Part shown: positions 45,751 to 54,131 of the stretch, piece by piece
Layout: every line of letters starts with the position of its first letter
How positions within the stretch are numbered: position 1 is the first letter of the stretch
Assembly (NCBI GenBank): GCA_013151235.1
Contig: JAADIO010000055.1
Location: forward strand, 58,834 to 122,833
Length of the DNA stretch: 64,000 bases
Reading direction: 5' to 3'
Source of the DNA: Deltaproteobacteria bacterium
Lineage (GTDB): Bacteria > CG2-30-53-67
Program-made: the position numbers and the translations under genes
Notes under the pieces: generated by a model
Told to the model about the DNA's origin: nothing
Seen by the model: only the letters and a program-made list of their open reading frames with translations
The model's database searches: none

Positions 45751-46263
45751 TCAGTGCGCTTTTCTCAACTTGTAATGCTGGTGAGTCCCTTTGGCCTTGA
45801 ACGTAGCAAAATCAAAGGTCTTATAGAACGGACTCTTTTTGTTGTGGCACTTCTTACAGGTCGTCGCATCAGGCAGGATAAACCCCTTGGCCTGAAGGTC
45901 GGCCAGTTTGAAGTCCCGGTTGGTCATCATGACCTTCATGTAGCCGGAACCCGGACCGTGACACGCCTCACACTGAACGCCGGGCATATCCGCCTTGCCG
46001 TTCGTCGTGTGACACCCCAGGCAGGTTGCGTCGGTGGTATAGTCCTTGGCACCATCAAGACCTGCTGCCTTCTTTTCCTCGGCTTTGACCCCCGGTTTCA
46101 GAAGTTCAAAGGCCTGGGCCATCTTGGTTGTTTTCCAGCTCTTGTACTCTTTCCTGTGGCACATCTTGCAACGTTTCACTCCCACATAATTCGCAGCAAA
46201 GAGGCTGTTGACTCCCACAAAGGAGAAGACGACCACCATCATGATCAACGTCATTTTTTTCAT
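45751..46263 (-). CDS. Periplasmic tetrahaem cytochrome c (cytochrome c554-like)
   Basis: 170 aa with an N-terminal signal peptide (LIMMVVVFSFVGVNSLFAAN). Four c-type haem motifs: CKMCH, CLGCH, CEACH and CKKCH, with further histidines (HRKEYKSW and THQHYKLRKAH) as likely sixth ligands. The spacing and the RKEYKSWKTTKMAQAF segment resemble cytochrome c554/c' family proteins. It probably carries electrons in the periplasm; the partner is unknown. It is monocistronic with its own promoter (46332-46361) and terminator (45695-45726). Confidence 0.92.
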   Translation of the reverse strand: MKKMTLIMMVVVFSFVGVNSLFAANYVGVKRCKMCHRKEYKSWKTTKMAQAFELLKPGVKAEEKKAAGLDGAKDYTTDATCLGCHTTNGKADMPGVQCEACHGPGSGYMKVMMTNRDFKLADLQAKGFILPDATTCKKCHNKKSPFYKTFDFATFKAKGTHQHYKLRKAH

Positions 46264-46331
46264 CGCTGTTTCACCTCCTTTCGCATGGAATTTTATAGCA
46301 CCTGAAACCCTGCTTAAGAAATTCGCAAAGC

Positions 46332-46361
46332 TTTATATCACCAAAGACGAGTGAGAGTCAA
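46332..46361 (-). promoter_or_regulatory. Sigma-70-type promoter of the tetrahaem cytochrome gene
   Basis: On the minus strand TTGACT, 18 bases, TATAAA, a near-consensus pair. The predicted start near 46325 gives a leader of about 60 bases before the ATG at 46263. Confidence 0.65.
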
Positions 46362-46437
46362 ATATATTCATGTAAATTCTCTTTAATATCATTCCGGGTT
46401 TTTTACTCCGGTCGATGTGTTTCCCTCCCGGGAGGAC

Positions 46438-46466
46438 TTGCATCATCGGACCGGACATACTATGAT
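46438..46466 (+). promoter_or_regulatory. Sigma-70-type promoter of the GT2 glycosyltransferase gene
   Basis: TTGCAT, 17 bases, TATGAT on the plus strand, about 27 bases before the ATG at 46493. It is divergent from the cytochrome promoter in the same 229-base gap. Confidence 0.5.
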
Positions 46467-46492
46467 AGACCGGAAAGAGGGGAAGCAGGACT

Positions 46493-47332
46493 ATGTATCG
46501 TGAAAAACCGTCCGTCAGTGTTATTATTCCCACATACAACCGCTATTCACTCCTTTGTGAGGCAATATCGTCCGTTATCTCCCAGAATGATCAGGATTTT
46601 GAACTGATCATTATAGATGACGGTTCGACCGATGGAACCGGCGACGTGGGGAAAAAATTTCAGGGGAAGCTGCAATACCATTATCAGAAAAGAAGGGGCG
46701 TCAGTGCCGCCCGGAATCAGGGGATCCGTCATGCACGGGGGAAGTGGATTTGCTTCCTCGATTCCGACGACCTCTGGCATCCCCGGAAACTGGAAATCCA
46801 GCGTTCAATCATGGAGAAGGATCCGTCGATGCAGATCTCTTACACGGAAGAGATCTGGTACCGCCGCGGTCTCCGCGTCAACCCCGGGAAGAAACACGCC
46901 AAGCAGACCGGCTGGATTTTCGAACACTGTCTTCCGCTCTGCATCATCAGCCCTTCCTCCGTCATGATCCGGAAGACTCTCTTCCGGGAAATCCCTCCCT
47001 TCGACGAAAGTTTTCCAGTCTGCGAAGATTACGACCTCTGGCTCCGGATCTCTCAGCGGTATCCCGTCCATCTAATCCGGGAACCCCTGATCACCAAGCG
47101 GAACGGCCATCCCGGACAGCTTTCAGCAAGCGGCTGGGGCTTTGATCGATACCGGGTCAGAAGTATCGCCCGTCTCCTCCGGTCGGGGCGGCTTTCCACA
47201 TCCCAGAAGAAGGCCGCCCGGATCATCCTCCGGAAGAAATGCACCATTCTTTCTCAAGGATTTCATAAAAGGGGAAAGACGGCGGAAGGAAAATATTATG
47301 AACAGCTCTGCAAGACCGCAGAAGATGCGTGA
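46493..47332 (+). CDS. Glycosyltransferase family 2 protein
   Basis: 279 aa. GT-A fold with SVIIPTYNRYSLLCEAISSV, LIIIDDGSTDGTGDVGKKFQ, GVSAARNQGIRHARGKWICF, the DxD-type metal motif LDSDDLWHPRK, and FPVCEDYDLWLRISQRYP in the acceptor region. It has no membrane segment. It stands alone, outside the degraded glycan cluster at 23-27 kb; LPS core or O-glycan decoration is plausible but unproven. RBS GGGGAAGC precedes the ATG. Confidence 0.92.
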   Translation: MYREKPSVSVIIPTYNRYSLLCEAISSVISQNDQDFELIIIDDGSTDGTGDVGKKFQGKLQYHYQKRRGVSAARNQGIRHARGKWICFLDSDDLWHPRKLEIQRSIMEKDPSMQISYTEEIWYRRGLRVNPGKKHAKQTGWIFEHCLPLCIISPSSVMIRKTLFREIPPFDESFPVCEDYDLWLRISQRYPVHLIREPLITKRNGHPGQLSASGWGFDRYRVRSIARLLRSGRLSTSQKKAARIILRKKCTILSQGFHKRGKTAEGKYYEQLCKTAEDA

Positions 47333-47376
47333 AATGACACATTTCCTGTTGCCATCCTTAATGTGCCGTGCTATGT

Positions 47377-47556
47377 TTGACGAAGTCGTAAAAAGTCGTT
47401 TTCCGGATTCCGTTCATGGTTCGACAGGCTCACCACGAACGGTCCATTAAACTTTCCGAACCACACGAACGGAATTCAATCACTTACGCCGTTCGCCCTG
47501 AGCGGGCCTGTCCTGAGCCGGTCGAAGGGCCTCGTGACTTTTTACGACACCATCAT
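47377..47556. repeat. MITE-like inverted-repeat element, family 1, copy 2
   Basis: Reverse-orientation relative of the element at 842-1025. The terminal repeats GTCGTAAAAAGTC (47385-47397) and GACTTTTTACGAC (47536-47548) are perfect 13-base complements. Shared interior blocks include TTTTCCGGATTCCGTT, GGTTCGACAGGCTCA and ACCACACGAACGGAAT. Copy 2 has a small insertion in the CCTGAGC module near 47500. It fills most of the 316-base gap before the haem-sensor kinase gene; 47557-47648 shows nothing else I recognise. Confidence 0.75.
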
Positions 47557-47648
47557 GTTTCACTTATTATTTTTCATGGACATTCAGCGAGGTTGTCATT
47601 TTCAAAACGATCGATTCCTTTGCTTTCACCAACGACAAAACCACAACC

Positions 47649-49151
47649 ATGGGTATGTTCAACAAACTGAACCGGAGCCTGAAAGTACGCTTCGTCGTCT
47701 TTCTTGTACTGATTCTCACCCTTGCTATCGGTGCCTCTTCCTATCTGCACCTTCAGATTCAGTACAATCAGTTGATGGATATTGACCGTGAGAAACTGCG
47801 GGACATTGCCGGTGCCGTGGAGCGCAGCATCAAGACTTCCATGGAGGAAGGCAAGAGCCAGAATGTCAAGCAGATTATCGGCGACGTGGGAACCCTGCCG
47901 GACATCCTGAAGATTCGGATCTTCTCCAAACGGGGGGTGATCCTGATCTCCAGTATTGAGGGAGAAAAAGGGACCCTGATCGACGAACATGATCTGCAAC
48001 TTTTGCATAACCGGAAGTTTTCGACCGTCTACGACGCGGAAAACCTCCAACAGCCGGTCTTTTCCATCATCAAACCGATTTACAATCAACCCCGCTGCTT
48101 TCGTTGTCATGGCTCCAGTACGAACCAGATCAACGGAGTCCTCGAGGTTGAGGTCTCCATGAAAAAAGTTCGTTACCGCCTGCAGGCCATCCGAAACTTC
48201 ATGATTACCTCCACCCTCATCACCCTGCTCGTGCTGGTCCTGACGATTCTTTTTCTCCTTTCGCACCTCGTAAACCGGCCGATTCAACGGCTGATCACCA
48301 CCATGCGGAAGGCACAACAGGGAGACCTGACGGTTCGCGTGGGTCAGGAAGCCACGCTTGAATTTCGCGAACTGGGGTGGAATTTCAACTCCATGATCTC
48401 CCGTCTGGAAAAAGCGCTGGCCGACCTGAAGCACCTCCACGAAGAACAGATGGAACGGGTCGACCGCTTTGCGACCATCGGCGAACTGGCGGCCGGCATC
48501 GCCCATGAGATCAAAAACCCCATCGCCGGGATCGGGGGAGCCATCCAGATCCTGATGGAAGATTTCCCTCTCCAGGACCCTCGCCGGGAGATCTTTGAAG
48601 AGATCCTGAAACAGATCGACCGGATCGACCGGGACGTTAAGGATCTTCTGAGTTATGCCCGGACGGCCAAGCCGACCTTGTCCGAACAGGATATCAATCA
48701 TGTCATTCATCAGGCCGTCTTTCTGATCCGTGATCGGGCGGCCCAGCAACAGGTCGAAGTTGTTATGGAGCTGGATCAATCTCTCCCCAGGATCGAGGTC
48801 GACGGGAAACAGATTCAGCAGGTACTGGTCAACCTGGGATTGAACGGGATCCAGGCCATGCCCGAAGGGGGGCGTCTGCAATTCTCTTCGGCCATGATTG
48901 AACGGAGCGGGGGCAGCCGGTTCGTTGAGATCCGGGTTTCTGACACCGGTCAGGGAATCCCCTCCCGGACCATGGCCAAGATTTTCACACCCTTTTTCAC
49001 CACCCGTCATACCGGCACCGGCTTGGGGCTCCCGATCAGCCAGAAGATCATTCACCAGCATCAGGGAAAGATCGAGGTACGGAGCAACCCGGACGAGGGG
49101 ACCTGTTTTATCATCCAGCTCCCCCTGTTGAGAACGGACACGAAGGAGTAA
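47649..49151 (+). CDS. Membrane histidine kinase with periplasmic c-type haem motif
   Basis: 500 aa. TM1 at about 14-33 and TM2 at about 184-206 enclose a periplasmic sensor domain with C150-F-R-C153-H154 (NQPRCFRCHG), a covalent haem c site. HAMP domain at about 207-257, H286 in AAGIAHEIKNPIAGIGGA, N box VNLGLNGIQAMP, G boxes DTGQGIP and GTGLGLPIS. Sensors of this type respond to redox potential or diatomic gases. The start at 47649 lacks a strong ribosome binding site; ATG 47655 is equally possible. It leads a four-gene operon with PilZ, a sigma-54 regulator and DUF512. The family 1 repeat lies just upstream. Confidence 0.92.
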   Translation: MGMFNKLNRSLKVRFVVFLVLILTLAIGASSYLHLQIQYNQLMDIDREKLRDIAGAVERSIKTSMEEGKSQNVKQIIGDVGTLPDILKIRIFSKRGVILISSIEGEKGTLIDEHDLQLLHNRKFSTVYDAENLQQPVFSIIKPIYNQPRCFRCHGSSTNQINGVLEVEVSMKKVRYRLQAIRNFMITSTLITLLVLVLTILFLLSHLVNRPIQRLITTMRKAQQGDLTVRVGQEATLEFRELGWNFNSMISRLEKALADLKHLHEEQMERVDRFATIGELAAGIAHEIKNPIAGIGGAIQILMEDFPLQDPRREIFEEILKQIDRIDRDVKDLLSYARTAKPTLSEQDINHVIHQAVFLIRDRAAQQQVEVVMELDQSLPRIEVDGKQIQQVLVNLGLNGIQAMPEGGRLQFSSAMIERSGGSRFVEIRVSDTGQGIPSRTMAKIFTPFFTTRHTGTGLGLPISQKIIHQHQGKIEVRSNPDEGTCFIIQLPLLRTDTKE

Positions 49152-49165
49152 CCCGGAAGAACGCG

Positions 49166-49531
49166 ATGCGAATCGAGAAACGAACCTCCTTACGTCTTCC
49201 TCTCTCCATCCATGTCGCCTACTGGGTCCATCAGCAGGAACGACAAGAGGTTTACCAGGTCGAATCGGTCAATATCGGAGCAGGGGGAATCTTCATCCGG
49301 ACGGAGCTGCCCCTCGGGATCGGAACTGAAGTCCATTTGGAGTTCACCCTTCCCGGCAGCCGGGAGCCAATCCGGATACAGGGGAAAGTCGTATGGTCCG
49401 GTGGAATCTCCACAAAGGGCGCTGACAAAATTCAGGGAAAAGGCATCGAGTTTACTGCCTGTGATGACCGGATTCGGAAACAACTGCTGGATTACATTGA
49501 GGCAAACAAAACAGATATAGAGACGGAATAG
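49166..49531 (+). CDS. PilZ domain protein
   Basis: 121 aa single-domain PilZ protein. The RxxxR motif (RIEKRTSLRLPLS) near the N-terminus and the second motif SVNIGAGGIFIRTELPLGIG (variant of D/NxSxxG) are the cyclic-di-GMP contacts. The second motif has A in place of the usual S, so binding may be altered. It lies between a histidine kinase (14 bases) and its regulator (12 bases), which places c-di-GMP input, or a c-di-GMP-free PilZ, within a two-component pathway. Confidence 0.85.
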   Translation: MRIEKRTSLRLPLSIHVAYWVHQQERQEVYQVESVNIGAGGIFIRTELPLGIGTEVHLEFTLPGSREPIRIQGKVVWSGGISTKGADKIQGKGIEFTACDDRIRKQLLDYIEANKTDIETE

Positions 49532-49543
49532 GAGTTTGTTTAA

Positions 49544-50914
49544 ATGTCAAAAGCGACCATCCTTGTTGTCGATGACGAAAAATTAATCTGCTGGTCCCTG
49601 AAAGAGAAACTCGAAAAAGAGAACTACGAAGTCCTGACGGCCGGCTCCGGAGAAGAGGCGATGGAAATTATCAACCAGGCCCAACCCGACCTGATCCTGC
49701 AGGACAACAAACTCCCCGGCATCAGCGGCATAGAACTTCTGGAAGAAATCAAGAAGATCCGGGAAGAGTCCCTGGTCATCATGATGACCGCCTACGGCGA
49801 CGTCAACACCTCAGTGAAGGCGATGAAGTTAGGGGCCTACGATTTCGTGGAAAAGCCCTTTGACATCGACATGATCAAACTGACCATCGCCAAAGCCCTG
49901 GAAACAGTCAATCTGAAACAGGAGGTGCAGGTTTACAAAAACCGTGAGAAAGCACAGTACGGAATCGACAATGTCATTGGAAAAACACCGGCCATGCAGA
50001 AGGTCTTTGAGATGGTTGGGAAACTCTCCAAGAGTGATGCCACCACCGTTCTGCTCCAGGGAGAGAGCGGAACCGGCAAGGACGTCATTGCCAAGGCCAT
50101 CCATTATCAAAGCCGCCGGGTGGAAAAACCCTACATGGAGATCAACTGCACCTCTCTGCCGGACACACTGATTGAGAGTGAACTCTTCGGCCATGAGAAA
50201 GGGGCCTTCACCGACGCCAAGGCAATGAAAAAGGGACTCTTCGAACTGACCGACGGGGGAACCATCCTTCTCGATGAAATCGGCGACATGCCGATGCCGA
50301 CGCAGGCCAAGCTGCTTCGCGTGATCGAAAACAAGTCCTTCAAACGGGTCGGCGGTGTAAAAAATATTGTCGTTGATGTTCGAATCATCGCCGCGACGAA
50401 TAAAGACCTGCATGAGGCGTCCCGCGACGGGACCTTCCGGGCGGATCTCTTCTACCGCCTCAAGGTCTTTCCGATCTATCTGCCTCCTCTGCGGGAACGG
50501 AAAGACGATATTCCTCTGCTGGCCCGTCATTTCATCCAGTTCTTCAACCGGGAGTTCAAACGAAAGGTCAAGGGGATTTCCCGGAAAACGGAAGAGCTGA
50601 TGATGCGTTATGACTGGCCGGGGAATGTACGTGAATTAAAAAATGTGATCGAACGGGCGATCATCCTTGAAAGTTCCGAAATGATCCTCTCGGAACATCT
50701 CCCCATGGAGATCACAATGCCTTCACAATCCTCCACACCTAAGGGACTCCCGGTCAAGCTGCCCGCAGAAGGGATTTCCATGTCGGAAGTTGAAATGGAG
50801 CTGATCCGACAAGCCCTTGAAACGGCACAGGGAAACCAGGTTCATGCTGCGCGTCTGCTCAAGATGAGTCGGGATACACTACGATACCGCATGAAAAAAT
50901 ATAATCTCCTCTGA
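49544..50914 (+). CDS. NtrC-family sigma-54-dependent response regulator
   Basis: 456 aa. Receiver about 1-120 (ILVVDDEKLICWSLKEKLEK; D in ILQDNKLPGISG; K in FVEKPF). AAA+ domain about 145-380 with LLQGESGTGKDVIAKAIHYQ, GAFTDA in HEKGAFTDAKAMKKG, ILLDEIGDMPMP. Fis-type helix-turn-helix near 430-456 (NQVHAARLLKMSRDTLRYRM). The phosphorylation site is D-N-K-L-P rather than the more common D-I-x-M-P. It pairs with the haem-sensor kinase two genes upstream and, like the 12234 regulator, carries GAFTDA. Confidence 0.95.
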   Translation: MSKATILVVDDEKLICWSLKEKLEKENYEVLTAGSGEEAMEIINQAQPDLILQDNKLPGISGIELLEEIKKIREESLVIMMTAYGDVNTSVKAMKLGAYDFVEKPFDIDMIKLTIAKALETVNLKQEVQVYKNREKAQYGIDNVIGKTPAMQKVFEMVGKLSKSDATTVLLQGESGTGKDVIAKAIHYQSRRVEKPYMEINCTSLPDTLIESELFGHEKGAFTDAKAMKKGLFELTDGGTILLDEIGDMPMPTQAKLLRVIENKSFKRVGGVKNIVVDVRIIAATNKDLHEASRDGTFRADLFYRLKVFPIYLPPLRERKDDIPLLARHFIQFFNREFKRKVKGISRKTEELMMRYDWPGNVRELKNVIERAIILESSEMILSEHLPMEITMPSQSSTPKGLPVKLPAEGISMSEVEMELIRQALETAQGNQVHAARLLKMSRDTLRYRMKKYNLL

Positions 50915-50916
50915 AG

Positions 50917-52233
50917 ATGAACAAGCAACCGCCGCACACACATCCCGGATTGTGCATCCTGAATATCCGGTCGGGAACACCCGCACAAGCGCTGAGCCTG
51001 CTCCGCGGGGATCGGCTGGTCCGGATCAACGGTTACGAAATCCACGATCCGCTCGACGTCCGTTTTTACGGAAGCGAAGACGTGCTGACCCTGGAATTCG
51101 AACGGAACGGGAAGCGTTACAGTCTCTCCGTGGAGAAGGAGATCGACGAAGACCTCGGGCTGGAATTCGAGGCGCCGCCGACCCTGACCTGCAAAAACCA
51201 CTGTCTCTTCTGTTTTGTCCACCAGATGCCTCGCGGCCTGCGGCATGCTCTCTATCTCAAAGATGACGACTACCGCCTCTCCTTTCTCCACGGGAACTAT
51301 ATCACCCTGACCAATTGCGACGAGGCGGATTACGAACGGATTTTCCGGCAGCGGCTTTCTCCGCTCTACATCTCCGTACATGCCACGAACGATACCGTCC
51401 GAAGGAAGATTCTCGGCAATCCCAATGCCCCGCCCATCCTGCCGGCACTGAAGCGCCTGACCGAAGAGGGCATCCGAATCCACGTGCAGGTCGTCCTCTG
51501 CCGGGGAATCAACGACGGGAAGGTCCTGGAACGTACCGTCTCCGACCTCGCGGCCTTTTATCCGGAGATACAATCCGTCGCAGTCGTACCGGTCGGACTG
51601 ACCCGGTTTCGGAAAAACCTCCCGCAGCTTTCTCCACTAACCGCCTCCGATGCGGTGAATCTGTTGTACCTTCTCCACCCTATGCAGGAAAGGTTCCGAA
51701 AAACTTTCGGAGAAAGCTGGATCTTCCCTGCCGACGAATTCTACCTGATGGCCGGCCTCCCCTTCCCTCCGCTGGATACCTATGATGATCTTCCACAATT
51801 TGAAAACGGTATCGGCATGGTCCCCTTGCTGCAACAAGAGGTCAACGAAACAATCCGGGACCTTCCTTCCGGCCGGGTCAAAAACGAAATCACGATCGGG
51901 ACCGGCCATCTGGCTTACCCCGTTCTACAGGAACTCCTTGTTGGTGTGTCAAAAAATACCGGAACAACCATCAATCTTCTGGCGATTACAAACCATTTTT
52001 TCGGCCCGGCCGTCACCGTCTCCGGTCTGCTCACCGGCTCCGATCTTCTCAAGGGCTTCGCGGACCGGAACCATGGAAAGACGATTTATCTCCCCTCCAA
52101 CATGCTGGACTCCGGCGGTACACTCTTTCTGGACGGTTTGACCGTAAAAGATGTACAAAAGAAGCTGGATTGCCGACTCCGATTCATCACACCGTCTGCA
52201 GAAGGGCTCCTCTCCCCTTTCCGGAAAAGATGA
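50917..52233 (+). CDS. DUF512 family radical SAM-like protein with PDZ domain
   Basis: 438 aa. N-terminal PDZ-like domain (RSGTPAQALSLLRGDRLVRI, about 10-80), then a radical SAM-type cysteine set CKNHCLFCFVHQMPRGLRH (CxxxCxxC), then a TIM-barrel-like region (YITLTNCDEADYERIFRQRL, PLYISVHATNDTVRRKIL, VQVVLCRGINDG), and the C-terminal DUF512 domain (NHFFGPAVTVSGLLTGSDLL, LPSNMLDSGGTLFLDGLTV). Function unknown. It starts two bases after the regulator stop, so it is translated with the signalling genes. Confidence 0.92.
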   Translation: MNKQPPHTHPGLCILNIRSGTPAQALSLLRGDRLVRINGYEIHDPLDVRFYGSEDVLTLEFERNGKRYSLSVEKEIDEDLGLEFEAPPTLTCKNHCLFCFVHQMPRGLRHALYLKDDDYRLSFLHGNYITLTNCDEADYERIFRQRLSPLYISVHATNDTVRRKILGNPNAPPILPALKRLTEEGIRIHVQVVLCRGINDGKVLERTVSDLAAFYPEIQSVAVVPVGLTRFRKNLPQLSPLTASDAVNLLYLLHPMQERFRKTFGESWIFPADEFYLMAGLPFPPLDTYDDLPQFENGIGMVPLLQQEVNETIRDLPSGRVKNEITIGTGHLAYPVLQELLVGVSKNTGTTINLLAITNHFFGPAVTVSGLLTGSDLLKGFADRNHGKTIYLPSNMLDSGGTLFLDGLTVKDVQKKLDCRLRFITPSAEGLLSPFRKR

Positions 52234-52280
52234 AAAACCGACTTTTTAAAGGAAGACCCACCGTTTCCTTTTAAATCACC

Positions 52281-52310
52281 TTGACAATTTTGGGCACCCT
52301 AACATAGAAT
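52281..52310 (+). promoter_or_regulatory. Sigma-70-type promoter of the pil operon
   Basis: TTGACA, 18 bases, TAGAAT. The predicted start near 52317 leaves about 60 bases before the pilB ATG at 52378. An imperfect inverted repeat TTTAAAGGAA / TTCCTTTTAAA just upstream (52245-52274) could end the previous message. Confidence 0.65.
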
Positions 52311-52377
52311 TTTAGTATAGGTGGAAGCACATTATCCGCCCCTTGCAAACGCACTTTCCCTGAGGAGATCATTCCGG

Positions 52378-54075
52378 ATGGCTGGAAGACTCGGCGCTCT
52401 CCTGATGAACGCGCACCTGATCAGCGAAGACCAGTTACAGCAGGCATTGGCAAAGCAAAAAAAAGAAGGCGGGAGGCTGGGCAGTAATCTCGTCCAGATG
52501 GGATTTGTCCAGGAAGACAACCTGATCAGCTTCCTGAGTCAGCAGTATGGCATCCCTTCCGTGGATGTCACGAACTTCGAAATCGATCCCGAAGTCGTCA
52601 AGCTCATTCCATCCGAGGTCGCACAAAAATATATGATCATGCCCATCAACCGGACCGGCTCGACCTTGACCATCGCGATGGTCGACCCCTCAAACGTTTT
52701 TGCCATCGATGACGTAAAGTTCATGACCGGCTACAATGTCGAACCGGTTGTGGCATCGGAAGGTTCGATCAAACAGGCCATCGATCAATACTACGATTCG
52801 GCCGACATGCTGCAGACGGTTATGCAAGACATTCAGGATGAGATCAACATCGATATCATCGAAGATGTCGAAGAAGACCTTGATCTGGGCGAAATCAAAC
52901 AGGCCGTGGAAGATGCCCCCGTTGTCAAACTGGTGAATTTAATTCTTTCGGAAGCCATAAAGAAGGGTGCCAGCGATATCCATATCGAACCCTATGAAAA
53001 GGAGTTCCGGGTCCGCTACCGGATCGACGGGGTCCTCTATGAAACCATGGCACCTCCGAAACGGCTGAAGGACGCCCTCACCTCCCGATTGAAGATCATG
53101 GCCGAACTCGATATTGCCGAACGGCGTCTTCCCCAGGACGGACGAATCAAGTTGAAAATGAAAAACAAGGAGGTCGATCTGCGTGTTTCAACCCTGCCGA
53201 CCCTCTTCGGGGAGAAGGTCGTGATGCGGATCCTGGACAAGAGCAATCTTATGCTCGACATGACCAAACTCGGTTTTGATCCCGAGGCCCTGAAGAAACT
53301 GCAGGAAGCGATCTTTTCGCCCTACGGCATGGTCCTCGTCACGGGCCCGACCGGAAGCGGAAAATCGACCACCCTCTATTCCGCCATGGGGCAGATCAAC
53401 AATCCCGAGATCAACATCATGACGGCGGAGGATCCCGTGGAGTACAACCTCTTCGGCATCAACCAGGTGCAGATGAAAGAGGAAATCGGACTGAACTTTG
53501 CCGCGGCACTCCGCTCTTTTCTGCGCCAGGACCCGGACGTCGTCATGGTCGGGGAGATCCGGGATTACGAAACGGCCGAGATCGGCGTCAAGGCCGCCCT
53601 CACAGGGCACCTGGTCCTGAGTACCCTGCATACCAACGACGCACCCAGTACGATCAACCGGCTGCTGAACATGGGAATCGAACCCTTCCTGGTGGCCTCT
53701 TCGGTCATCCTGATCATGGCCCAGCGCCTGGCCCGCCGGATCTGCCCCGAATGCAAGCAACAGGTGGAGATCCCTGAAAAAACCCTTATTGACATCGGGC
53801 TGTCACCGAAACAGGCTGCCGGTATCACCTGTTACCAGGGAACGGGATGCAGCAAATGCAACGATACCGGCTACAAAGGCCGGGTCGGGCTCTATGAAGT
53901 CATGCCGGTCGATGAACAGATCCGGGAGTTGATCCTTGAAGGCGCCTCAGCGACGGAGATCAAACATCTCGCCATCAGCAACGGCATGGAATCTCTCCGG
54001 ATGGCCGCGCTGAAAAAGCTGATGGACGGTCAGACCACGCTGGACGAAGTCCTCCGGGTAACCTTCGGAGACTAA
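52378..54075 (+). CDS. pilB: Type IV pilus assembly ATPase PilB
   Basis: 565 aa from ATG 52378 (MAGRLGALLMNAHLISEDQL), preferred over a GTG at 52321 that would add 19 unrelated residues. The N-terminal MshE-type domains (about 1-150) precede the motor: ASDIHIEPYEKEFRVRYRID, Walker A LVTGPTGSGKSTTLYSAMGQ, AEDPVEYNLFGINQVQ, Walker B QDPDVVMVGEIRDYETAEIG and a zinc-type tetracysteine CPECKQQ...CSKCNDTGYKGR. It powers pilus extension. First gene of pilB-pilT-pilC-pilS-pilR. Confidence 0.97.
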   Translation: MAGRLGALLMNAHLISEDQLQQALAKQKKEGGRLGSNLVQMGFVQEDNLISFLSQQYGIPSVDVTNFEIDPEVVKLIPSEVAQKYMIMPINRTGSTLTIAMVDPSNVFAIDDVKFMTGYNVEPVVASEGSIKQAIDQYYDSADMLQTVMQDIQDEINIDIIEDVEEDLDLGEIKQAVEDAPVVKLVNLILSEAIKKGASDIHIEPYEKEFRVRYRIDGVLYETMAPPKRLKDALTSRLKIMAELDIAERRLPQDGRIKLKMKNKEVDLRVSTLPTLFGEKVVMRILDKSNLMLDMTKLGFDPEALKKLQEAIFSPYGMVLVTGPTGSGKSTTLYSAMGQINNPEINIMTAEDPVEYNLFGINQVQMKEEIGLNFAAALRSFLRQDPDVVMVGEIRDYETAEIGVKAALTGHLVLSTLHTNDAPSTINRLLNMGIEPFLVASSVILIMAQRLARRICPECKQQVEIPEKTLIDIGLSPKQAAGITCYQGTGCSKCNDTGYKGRVGLYEVMPVDEQIRELILEGASATEIKHLAISNGMESLRMAALKKLMDGQTTLDEVLRVTFGD

Positions 54076-54131
54076 CAAACAACCGGATCGAGAGAGCATC
54101 GATCGATCCACCCCTTTCCAAGGAGACCGGA

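Noticed and set aside
47574-49061. 495-aa minus-strand open frame opposite the haem-sensor kinase
   Set aside because: The plus strand encodes a complete histidine kinase; the minus product has only low-complexity His/Gln/Gly-rich sequence.
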